From Rhinopithecus roxellana (taxonomy: Eukaryota > Chordata > Mammalia > Primates > Cercopithecidae), in the NCBI RefSeq assembly GCF_007565055.1, contig NC_044567.1, positions 45,931,980 through 45,995,979 on the forward strand: a stretch of DNA of 64,000 bases, in the 5' to 3' direction. Within the stretch, counting starts at the first letter, position 1. Each line of letters opens with the position of its first letter. The position numbers and the translations under genes are program-made. Below are positions 23,152-35,100 of this stretch, one piece after another. The notes below the pieces were generated by a model, which saw nothing but the letters and a program-made list of their open reading frames with translations, searched no databases and had not been told where the DNA came from.

Positions 23152-26100
23152 CTGTGGGCGGGGGCACGGATGCCAATAAGGCTTGGGGAGACTCTCCCAA
23201 CAATCTAAGTCCGACTAGGCTCGACCCCTTCCCCCATACCATCTCTCCATACCCCCACTGACCCTGGGCCTCTCTCTCTTTTTTTTTTTTTGAGACGGAG
23301 TTTCACTCTTGTCGCCCAGGCTGGAATGCAATGGTGCGATCTCAGCTCACTACAAGCTCCACCTCCTGGGTGCAAGTGATGCTCCTGCCTCAGCCTCCTG
23401 AATAGCTGGGATGACAGGCACCCACCTTCATGCCCGGCTAACTTTTGTACTTTTTTTTTTTTTCAGACAGAGTTTCGCTCTTATTGCCCAGGCTGGAGTG
23501 CAATGGCATGATCTCGGCTCACTGCAACGTCCGCCTCCTGAGTTCAAGAGATTCTCCTGCCTCAGGCTCCCAGTCACACCCAGCTAATTTTTTTGTATTT
23601 TTAGTAGAGAAGGGGTTTCTCCATGTTGGTCAGGCCGATCTCGAACTCCTGACCTCAGGTGATCCGCCCGCCTTGGCCTCCCAAAGTGCTGGGATTACAG
23701 GCGTGAGCCACTGCGCCCGGCCAATTTTTGTACTTTTAGTAGAGATGGAGTTTCGCCATGTTGGTCAGGTTGATCTCGAACTCCTGACCTCAGGTGATCC
23801 GCCCGCCTCGACCTCCCAGAGTGCTGGGATTACAGGCATAAGCCACTGCACCCAGCCTGGGCCACTAAATCTCTTGATAGCAAATGCCCCCAGGCCCTCA
23901 TCCCCCTTCCGAGAATGACTGTGTGGTGGGGCTTCTCTCCAGCCTACCCTGAGCAGGATAATGCACACATTTCCCCAGGCCACTGTCCCCCTCCTCTCCC
24001 AAGTTCCCACCTGCTCATAGATATTAGCGTTGCTCTCAGCTGTGTCTTGCCACAGCTGGAAGAAGTCATCACAGACGGGGTCTCGGAGGTCCAAGTCTGG
24101 CCGGGTATTTGCTCCAAGAATGACACTATGGGAGAAAGGGGTCCCAGCAGAGCCAGATTAAGATCCTTAGAGAACCTGAATGCCAGAAAAGTTACATCGT
24201 CCCTACTCAGGTAATTCAAAATAGGCTGGGTGCAGCGGCTCATGCCTGTATTCCCAGCACTTTGGGAGGACGAAGCCGATGGATTGCTTGAGCTCAGGAA
24301 TTCAAGACCAGCCTGGGCAATATGGCAAAACCCCATCTCTACAAAAAAATACAAAAATTAGCCAGGCGTGGTGGCATGTGCCTGTAGTCCCAGCTACTTG
24401 GGAGGCTGAAGTGGGAGGATCACTTGAGCCAGAGAAGTCGAGGCTGCAGTGAGCTGTGGTCACGCCACTAAACTCCAGCTGGATGACAGAGCAAGATCTG
24501 ATCTCAAAACAAATAACAAACAAACAAAAACAAAACAAAACAAATGCAATATAAAATAGTAAAATAAGTATAAAAGAAGCCAACAGAGTTCTGATTTGTC
24601 TTGACTTTGATGACTACATTGGTGTTTTAAAAATTATTTTTATTTAAAATTTTCTTATTTTTCTGTTCTTTCCCCAGTCCTCAGAACCTGTGAAAATAAT
24701 TACTTTTTTTTTTTTTTGAGACGAAGTCTAGCTTTGTCTCCCAGGCTGGAGTGCAGTGGCGCCATCTCCACTCATTGTAAACTCCGTCTCCCGGGTTCAC
24801 GCCATTCTCCTGCCTCAGCCTCCCGAGTAGCTGGGACTACAGGCACCCACCACCATGCCCATCTAATTTTTTGTATTTTTAGCAGAGACGGGGTTTCACT
24901 GTGTTAGCCAGGATGGTCTCGATCTCCTGAATTCAGTGATCCACCTGCCTCAGCCTCCCAAAGTGCTGGGATTACAGGCGTGAGCCACTGCGCCCGGCCA
25001 AAAATTACTTTTAAAAGATTTTTTTTTTTTTTTTTGGTGGGATGCGGTGGTTCACAGCTGTAATCCCAGCTATTCGGGAGGCTGAGGCAGGAGAATCACT
25101 TGAACCCAGGAGGCAGAGGTTGCGGTGAGCCAAGATCGAGCCATTGCACTTCAGCCTGGGTGACAAGAGTGAAACTACGTCTTAATGACAACAACAACCA
25201 CAACAACAACAAAAAGATTTTTTTCATGGCCAGGTGCAGTGGCTCACACCTGTAATTCTAGCACTTTGGGAGGCTGAAGTGGGCAGATCACCTGAGGTCG
25301 AGGAGTTCAAGACCAGCCTGACCAACATGGCGAAACCTCGTCTCTACTAAAAATACAAAATTAGCCAGGCGTGAAGGCACATGCCTGTAATCCCAGCTAC
25401 TCAGGAGGCTGAGGCAGGAGAATCGCTTGAACCTGGGAGGCAGAGGTTGTGGTGAGCTGAGATCTCGCCATTGCACTCCAGCCTGGGCAACAAGAGCGAA
25501 ACTCCGTCTCAAAAAAAAAAAAAAAAAAAGATTTTTTCTCATTTTTTTTTTTGGTGTTCCTGCTTCACTGATACTCTAAACTGATCAGTCTGTCTATTGA
25601 TTTTTTTGTTTGTTTGTTTTTTCTGGAGGCAGAGTCTCGCTCTGTCACCCAGGCTGGAGTGCAGTGGTGTGATCTTGGCTCACTGCATCCTCTGCCTCCT
25701 GGGTTCAAGCAATTCTCCTGCCTCAGCCTCCCAAGTAGCTGGGATCACAGGCGTCCGCCACCACGCCCAGCTGATTTTTTGTATTTTTAGTAGAGACAGG
25801 TTTCATTATGTTGGCCAGGCTGGTCTTGAACTCCTGACCTCAGGCAATCCACCTGCCTTGGCCTCGCCAAAGTGCTGGGAAGTGCTGGGATTAGAGGCGT
25901 GAGCTGCCGCGCCCAGCCTTGCCTATTGAGAATCTAGCACTACCTCTACCTCTGGCTCCGGGAATACCTATGCGGTGCTACCTCTTGTCCTGCTCAAAAG
26001 GCAGACGCCCCCGTCTCGCTCCCACCCTGTGGCACCCCGCCCCAGCTCTACCTGAAGCAGTGCTTCCTCAGACTCAAGGCAAAGCTGCCTGCCTGATACT

Positions 26101-29100
26101 CCACCCCATTCATGAGGGATGGTTCCGTCTCTGTGTCCTCGATCAGCACGGCCAGCTCACTGTCCCGCTTCCCCAGCAAGCTCCGGTCATTGATGTTTGC
26201 AGAACCTGGGGTGGATATGGGGCACGCTGTCTGCTTGGGGCCAGGGCACTCCCCCCACTACCCCATCCCCTCTACCAAAGCACTGGCCTGCAACACTCCT
26301 TCTTGGACCCTCCACCCCTACATGAGCCTGAGCTGCAGTCTCTGTCATCCCGGCCTCTCATCTCTTTGCCTGTCGCCACACCCTCTCCCTGCCAGGGGCC
26401 CAGATCCGGCACTGACCGATGATGACCGTCCGGTCATCTGCGATGAGCATCTTGCTGTGGATGTAGATGAGCTCCGTGACGGGGTGCCCGCCCAGCTCTC
26501 CATGTGTACGAAGCCCACAGATGGAAATATAGTCCCGCCATGCTGTCCCCACTGCACACAAGAGACGGGGTGACAGGAGGGGAAGTGAGGGGAGAGGTGG
26601 CTCTGTGTGCAGACAGGGCCCTGTCCCACCTCCTCTCACTCCAGAAGCTCTTCCTACAAAGAGTCTTGTCTCTCTGCTTCTCCCTGCAGTGAAAGGCCAG
26701 CTATGGTCTGCGTAGCCTCAGAGGCTCACAGGAATGACAGCCTCCTTCCCCTACCCCCAGGCCTCCAGCGCCCCAATCTCCCTCTCCCAGGGGTCCAGGG
26801 CTTGAGCCCCCAGCCCCCAGCACTCACTGGCTGCTTTGAGGCGATGCAGGATTGAATACTCCCCACGACACAGGGTCCTGAGAGAAAAGACAGAGGGAGA
26901 GAAGTGGAGGCTGGCAGAGGGGAGGGGAGGTCGGGAGAGGTGGCCCTCCTTTAAGGCCCCGGAAGAAGGGATCGGGACAGAATCAGGAGGGGGACACGGG
27001 TGGGGCCATTGAGAGCTCTGGGGGGTCACCTGTAAGTAAAATGCAGAATAGCCTGAATGGAGTTGCCACCACCCGTGGAGATGTCGCCCTCGAAGCCAGG
27101 GAGTAAGGGCAAAAGCACGTAGACTCGGAAACACTGCCCCTGTCTGGGGAGAGGGTGGAGTCAGAGGTGCGACTGGTCCCTCAAACCCCACCCCCTTCAA
27201 CTGGGCTCAAACCACACCCACAGTCCCCACCTTCCTGACAGTCCACCTTACTTGTGGGCCTTCAGGATTCTGTCCACAATCTCATCGCCCACCTTGTTCA
27301 GAACCGTCCGCCCATCTGAGCAGCTAATGAAGAACTGATTCTGGGGCAAGAACCAGAGACAGACATCAGCAGCCTGGCCCCTGGCGCTGTCCTTGGCCTC
27401 CAGCCCTGGTCCCAGGCTCCAGGCGTCTGCTTCTGCTCCGGGCCTAGCTCCACCAACCCTCGATGACTGACTCCACTCATTCCCCAGGTGTCTCTCCTGC
27501 AACATCCCTTCCATGCTCTCCCCCACCTCCTCCCAGTCAGACCTCAATGTAGAGGAAGTGCCGGCTCTCCTTGATGGTGTGGAGGTAGGCATTGAGGATG
27601 GAGTTCTCCAGAGTCCCTGCTGACCAGCGGTCCACTGACCGCAAGACCTAGGGAATGGTGAATGCGATGTGCTTCTTTTCATTTTTTTATTTTATGTTTT
27701 TTTTTTTTCAGAGTCTCGCTCCCTTGCCCAGACTGGAGTGCAGTGGTGTGATCTCAGCTCACTACAACATCCGCCTCCTGGGTTCAAGCGATTCTCCTGC
27801 CTCAGCCTCTCTAGTAGCTGGGACTACAGGCACACACTACCAGGCCCAGCTAATTTTTTGTATTTTTAGTAAAGATGGGGTTTCACCATGTTAGCCAGGA
27901 TGGTCTCGATCTCCTGACCTCGTGATCCGCCTGCCTCAGCCTCCCAAAGTGCTGGGATTACAGGTGTGAGCCACTGCGCCCGGCCGTGATGTGCTTCTTA
28001 ACCCCAGGAGAGGACAGTGTAGGGGGCTCTCATACCAGGGAGAGTGGGTTGGGGTGTTGGGCTGAAGGAGACAAAGGTGGGGGCTGGCTGAAGTGGGGGG
28101 CCTCACCTGCACAGTGGTGCACTGCCCCCCTGGGAGCGTGAAGGGGAGCTGGTTGGCAGTGCTGGTAGACTTGGGAAGCAGGTAGGGGTACGTGGGAATC
28201 TTGTACTTGGCCTTGGTGGTCTGAAGTGGAGGGATGGCAGAGTCAGCAGGAGGTGCCAAGCTGTCCCTGGCTCCCTCCCTACCTCCAGCCCCCACCAGAG
28301 GGAACGAGCACCTTGGTGAAGTTCCAGCGCTGGATGAAGTGCCGGGCGAGGTCCCGGGCAGGTAGGCCATGGACGACCACCCCAACATCCCGCCATGGCA
28401 TCCGAGGGGTCGTCTCCCTGTCAATGAAATCTGCGAGGTCCCGGAAGAGTCAGGGAAGATGTCAGGCCTGGACTCCTGGGGACACTTGGGGCAGGGAGGA
28501 GGAGCCTGCCAGAGGGAGGGCTGTACCACCCTTGACCCCTCTCATCCCATCCTCAGTACCAGTCCCCGCTTCTGACCCTGCTCTCAGCTCTCTGGGGGTT
28601 TGGCGGGTGGGAGGCTTCACCTTCGAAAGGCCGGTCGAGCTGCACCCAGTCCTTGGTGATAAGATTGCTGTAGTCCTTGCCCAGCCAGAAGAATTGGTTG
28701 TGAGAGAGGTCTGGGGTGGCCGGCGAGTCTGGGCACGGGGTGGGAGGCTGTAGGGGGAACACACCCAAGCCAGGGGCAAGGGGAAGTCATGGGGCTGTAC
28801 AGAACCAGGGCCAAAGAGAGGAGCACTGAAAGAGTGAGAGAGACGGAGAGGAAGAATGAAACAGAGCATCTGATTCCCCAGCCCTCCCCTCCAGCCGCCT
28901 TTGACACTTTTAGAGGAATGGGGTGATGGTCAGTGAAATGGGGAAAGGACTGGGTTACAGCCCTTTTGTTTTTTTCAGACGGAGTCTCGCTCTTGTCACC
29001 CAGGCTGGAGTGTAGTGGCATGATGCTGGCTCACTACAATCTCCGCCTCCTAGGTTCAAGCGATTCTCCTACCTCAGCCTCCCGAGTAGCTCAGATGACA

Positions 29101-32100
29101 GGCACCCGCCACCATGCCTGGCTAGTTTTTTGTATTTTTAGTAGACATGGGGTTTCACCATGTTGGTCAGGCTGGTCTCGAACTCCAGACCTCAGGTGAT
29201 CTGCCTGCCTCGGCCTCCCAAAGTGCTGGGATTACAGGCATGAGCCACGGCACCTGGCCGGTTACAGCACTTTTTTTTTTTTACAGAGTCTCGCTCTGTC
29301 GCCCGGGCTGGAGTGCAGTGGCCGGATCTCAGCTCACTGCAAGCTCCGCCTCCCGGGTTTACACCATTCTCCTGCCTCAGCCTCCCGAGTAGCTGGGACT
29401 ACAGGCGCCCGCCACCTCACCCGGCTAGTTTTTTGTATTTTTTTTAGTAGAGACGGGGTTTCACTATGTTAGCCAGGATGGTCTCGATCTCCTGACCTCG
29501 TGATCCGCCCATCTCGGCCTCCCAGAGTGCTGGGATTACAGGCTTGAGCCACCATGCCCGGCCCAGTTACAGCACTTTCAAAGTGGGTTCTTGGGGTCCC
29601 AGAAAGTTTGAGGAACCCTGAGGTGGGCAGGGCCTGGAATGACTGAGGAGGTAAGGCTGGAGCTGGGAAAAGGTGTGGATTGAGCTTATCTGAGTTTGGG
29701 GGTGCTCAGGAAGGCCTCGGGGGGATTACCTGGGAGACAGCTGATTCAGAGGAGTCTCCAAGGTCAGTCAGTCGGTAGTGCAGGTCATCCCAGCGGCCAT
29801 AGGCAAGGTCCAGTCCCCCCAGGAATGCTACCACTTGGTCCACCACCAGGAGCTTCTCATGGTGAGCCCACAGTGTCACTTGGTCTGGGTGACGCATCAC
29901 CTGGAGCAGGCATGGAGGGTTCATGAGCTGGGTTTAGGTGAAGGAAAACAGGAGGTACTGGGAGGGAGAGAGGAAAGATGGAAAGATGAGACCGTCAGGA
30001 AGCGGGAGCACTGGGGGCAGGGACAGTGTGGGGAGGAGGGCTGTCATGTGGGAGGGTCTCTGAGGCCCAGAGTCACCTTTATATTGGGGTGCAGCAGCAT
30101 CAGTGCCCTCTTGCTATAGCCACTGTTGATGCCCAAGGCCAATTCCACTTCCTTAAACAGCAGAATGGACACGCGGACACCCTCCTCCTGGTGGTGAGTT
30201 GGGGAATTAGACCCCAGTGCCTCTCCCAGAGTTGCCCCTTTCCACACTCCCAAACCCTTCCTACGTGTGTCCCTCCAGCCTGTCTGGAGATCCTAGAGGC
30301 TCTGCCACATATGCCCTGCTTTGCTGCTTGCAGCAGACTTAGACTAAATGTCATCTGTGTGCTCTCCCACTCACCCATCCACATATCTATCCACCTACCC
30401 TTCATCATCCATCTATCCATCTTCCCAAGCATTTACTCATTCCTTTATCTACCGTCTATCATTCATCCATCTACCCGCCTACCCTCCTAGCCCTCCACCT
30501 TTCCAACTCACATCCTTCCATCCATCACCCTTTCTGTCCTCTATCCATCCACCCGCCCACCCACCCTGCAACATCCATGCATCCTTCTTCCTGTCCATCA
30601 ACACCACACATGCCCCCTCCATGGCAGGTACTGTGCCTTGTAGGGGAACAATGATATTAACTAGTCCAGTGAAAGAGATAGACATGTACACCCCCAGATA
30701 ACACAATAAAGTATTATGTTTACTGGGAGAGAAGTCTCTGCCAGGTGGAGGGAGCATGAAGAGGAAGGTGTCAGTTCTCCTTAGGGCAGAGGGAGAGGGC
30801 GGAGCTGATGTCTGACAGGCGCTGGGCCAGGATGGGCACATTTCCCTCCCCTGAAGCCTCAGACTCCCTACCTTCTCCCAGCCCTGCTAATCAACCTCCA
30901 CCCACAGGCAACCCCCTCCCCCTGCAGCCTGACGGCTGTCCTCACCGCCTTCCTCTTGAGCATAATGTCCAGTCTCCAGTCATCTGAATGGGCCGGACGC
31001 TTCAGGTAAACCTCAGGACTCAACCTGGGATTCAGGGCAGTGGATTAGGGGCAACCAAAGGCCCAGACCACCAGCCGCACCCCCCTTCTCCTCCTTCCTC
31101 CGAGGAATATGCTGACCTGCCCCAGGCTCTATCCTGCCCAGTCTTGTTGGGGCCTCTTTCCACTCACCACCAGTCTGTGATGAAAATCTCCTCTTGAGCT
31201 CGAAGGATGGCATCTGCCACAGCAGCAAAGTAACCTGCCCCATTCACAAACCTGGGGGGAGGCCAAGCCAAGGAGGTCAGTGGAGTCAGAAGCCAGAAAG
31301 CTCTGGAGAGTGAAGACCGGAGGACAGTCATGGGTCAGAGGTGACAGCAAGGTCAAGATCAGGAATGATCAGAGAGCACAAGTGGTATCAGACACATCAA
31401 AATAGTGTTTGCCCATATACACTAAATACAAATAAAAATTACAAAAAGACACAATGACCTAATCAACTAAAGAATGGGAGGATTAATACATCATACATAA
31501 AGAACACCAATAAGTTGACAAGAAAAAGTCACATGAGCCAACTGAAAAATGAGCAAATCGTAAGAACTGACAGTTCACAGAGAAATTAAAATGGCCAGTT
31601 GTGGCAAATGATGTTCAGTTTCACTAGTAAACGAAGAAGTTAAAATGAAATTACATTGAAAAAATCCATTAGATGGGTAATAATTAAAATCATTGGTAAC
31701 ATTCAATATCAGCATGTTAGCATATCAGAATGTTATTCAATATGCCGGGGAATATTCAGTATGCTGGGGAAGTGGGTATTCTCATAGACTATGGGAATAT
31801 AACGTTTAGGAGACAATTTGGCAGTACCAAAAAAAAAAATATATATATATATATATAGCTTTTTTGAGATGGTGTCCCGTTCTGTCACCCAGGCTGGAGT
31901 CCAATGGCACGATCTTGGCCCACTGCAACCTCCACCTCTTGGGTTCAAGTAATTTTCCTGTCTCAGCCTCCCAAGTAACTGAAATTACAGGCGCCCGCCA
32001 CCATGCCTGGCTAATTTTTGTATTTTTAGTAGAGACAGTTTTTGCGATGTTGGCCAGGCTCGTCTTGAACTCCTGACCCCAGTGATCTACTCGCCTCGGC

Positions 32101-35100
32101 CTCCCAAAGTGCTGGGATTATAGGCAAGAGCCACAGCGACTGGCCAGCAGTATCAAAATATTAAATGCACATAGCCTTTAACATCATTAAATATGCACAG
32201 TAATTTTACATCTAGGAATACATCCTACACAATGCTTAGGCAAAGATCGTGTTCATCGCATTGTGTGTAAGAATGAAAAATGGGAAATAATCCAAGAGTC
32301 TAATCTCTCACACATGTATTAAGTGAAAAAATAAGTCACAGAAGAGAGTGCACGATCTCATGTATGTTGAAACAAAAGTAACACGTGCCTGCACATGTGA
32401 AAATATGTAGGAAGGCCAGGCGAGGTGGCTCATGCCTGTAATCCCAGCACTTTGGGAGGCCGAAGCGGGTGGATCACTTGAGGTCAGGAGTTCGTGACCA
32501 GCCTGGCCAACATGGTGAAATCCCATCTGTACTAAAAATACGAAAATTAACTGAGCATGGTGGTGCATGCCTGTAATCCCAGCTATTCAGGAGGCTGGAG
32601 GCAGGAGAATCCCTTGAACCAGGGGGGCGGAGACTGCAGTAAGCCGGTATCGTGCCACTGCACTCCAGCCTGGGTGACAGAGCCAGACTCCATCTCAAGA
32701 AAAAAAAAAAAGGCCGGGCGCGGTGGCTTAAGCCTGTAATCCCAGCACTTTGGGAGGCCGAGACGGGTGGATCACGAGGTCAGGAGATGGAGACCATCCT
32801 GGCTAACACAGTGAAACCCCGTCTCTACTAAAAAAATACAAAAAACCAGCCGGGCAAGGTGGCGGGCGCCTGTAGTCCCAGCTACTCGGGAGGCTGAGGC
32901 AGGAGAATGGCGTAAGCCCGGGAGGCGGAGCTTGCAGGGAGCTGAGATCCGGCCACCGCACTCCAGCCTGGGCGACAGAGCGAGACTCTGTCTCAACAAC
33001 AACAACAACAAAAAAAACAAAAACCAACCAACCAAACAAAAACAACCTCTGTCCATGACTGCCCTGTGCCTGTGATATTAGCACACGGGACCCTGTGAAA
33101 TCAGCTGCCACTGACTCCCAGCCTCTCCTCTGACTGCTCCACCTCACTCAGTAACAATATGTCCTGGCGGTTCCCAAATGCCCGGAGCTATTTCTGTCTT
33201 CTCTGCCTGGACTGTTCTGCATTTTATCTATCTCGTAGAGTTCCAGGAGGATCAGCAAGTGTACGCTGTTCCCATGCAATCACCAGTCCTATCAAAATAC
33301 AGGACATTTTCATCTTCCTGGAATGTTCCCTCGTGTGCCCCGTTTGATCGCCCAGACAATCTTTTCCCCACACCCTGCCACAGGCAACTGCTGATCTGAT
33401 TTCCATCACTGTGGATTGGTTTTGGCTGTTTTAGAAGTTTATAGCTGGGCGCGGCGGCTCACGCCTGTAATCCCAGCACTTTGGGAGGCCGAGGCAGGTG
33501 GATCACAAGGTCAGGAGTTTTAGACCAGCCTGGCCAACATAGTGAAACCCCGTCTCTACTAGAAATACAAAAATTAGGCCGGGCGCTGTGGTTCACGCCT
33601 GTTATCCCAGCACTTTGGGAGGCCGAGGCAGGTGGATCACGAGGTCAGGATATTGAGACCAGCCTAGCCAACATGGTGAAACCCTGGCTCTCCTAAAAAT
33701 ACAAAAATTAGCTGGATGTGGTGGTGTATGCCTGTAATCCTAGCTACTCGGGAGGCTGAGGCAGGAGAATCACTTGAACCAGGGAGTCAGAGGTTGCAGT
33801 GAGCCAGGATCGTGCCACTGCACTCCAGCCTGGCGACAAAGAGAGACTTCGTCTCAAAAAACAAACAAATAAACAAAAAAAAATTAGCTGGGTGTGGTGG
33901 CACGCACCTGTGATCCCAGCTACTTGGGAGGCTGAGGCAGGAGAATCGCTTGCACCTGGGAGGTAGAGGTTGCAGTGAGCCGAGATTGTGCCACTGCACT
34001 CTAGCCTGGGCAGCAGGAGCGAAACTCTATCTTTAAAAAAAAAAAAAAAGTTTATATAGGCGAGGCACTGTCCCTCATGCCTGCAATTCCAGTGCTTTGG
34101 GGAGGCCGAGGCAAGAGGATCCCTTGAACCCAGGAGTTCAAGACCACACCTGGCTAATTAAAAAAAAAATTATTTTACAAAAAATTTAAAAAATTAGCCT
34201 GTTGTGGTGGCATGTGCCTGTAGTCTCAGCTACTTGGGAGGCTGAGGCAGGAGGATTATTTGAGCCTGGGAGGTCGAGGCTGCAGTGAGCCACGATCACA
34301 CTACTGTACTCCAGCCTGGGTAACAGAGCAAGACACTGTCTCAAACAAAAACCATAACAAAATTAATATTGCGTCAGTCTGTGATTTAAAGCAAAACTAC
34401 TTCAGGCTCACCACCTCCTGGAAACCTTCCTGATATCCCTGCTGGGTCAGGTACCCCCTGTCTGTGCTTGTTACCTTCTACCTGTCACCAGTATGGCAAG
34501 TTCACATTGTTTTATGATTTGATCACCTACTTCCCTAACCCAGAGAGGCCTGTGTCATACTGCCAGCACTGCTAGGTGCTTAGAAAATGTTTATTAAGGC
34601 CGGGCGTGGTGGCTCATGCCTATAATCCCAGCACTTTGGGAGGCCGAGGCGGGCGGATCACCTGAGGTCAGGAGTTTGAGACCAGCCTGGCCAACATGGT
34701 AAAACCCCATCTGTACTAAAAATACAAAGATTAGCTGGGTGTGGTGGTGGGTGCCTGTAGTCCCAGCTACTTGGGAGGCTGAGGCAGGAGAATCACTTGA
34801 ACCTCGGAGGCAGAGGTTGCAGTGAGCTGAGATCAATAGAGCAAAACTCTCAAAAAAAAAAAAAAAAAAAAAGGAAAATGTTTATTAAATGAAGGACTAA
34901 ATCAGATTTGAAAAGATCATAGAGAACAGAGAGGGTCAGTATGGTAGAGGGGGCTTTAAAAAGTTATAGGAGGTTACAGACGTCAAGGGTCAGAAGAGAT
35001 GACCAAGTCTGAGGGTCAGAAAGGTCAGAGCGAAATCAGAGAGATCAATGTGGTTGAAGATATCAAAGGTCAAGAAGATTAAGGAAGTCACAGGGTGGAT

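Larger units (their letters stand above)
31390..32412 (+). repeat. L1-class fragment (L1ME/HAL1-like) with Alu insertion, PLD2 intron 10
   Basis: AT-rich sequence with GACAATTTGGCAGTA, TTTTACATCTAGGAATACATC and ATTAAGTGAAAAAATAAGTC, the order found in old L1 3' regions. The Alu at 31858-32143 splits it. Confidence 0.65.
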
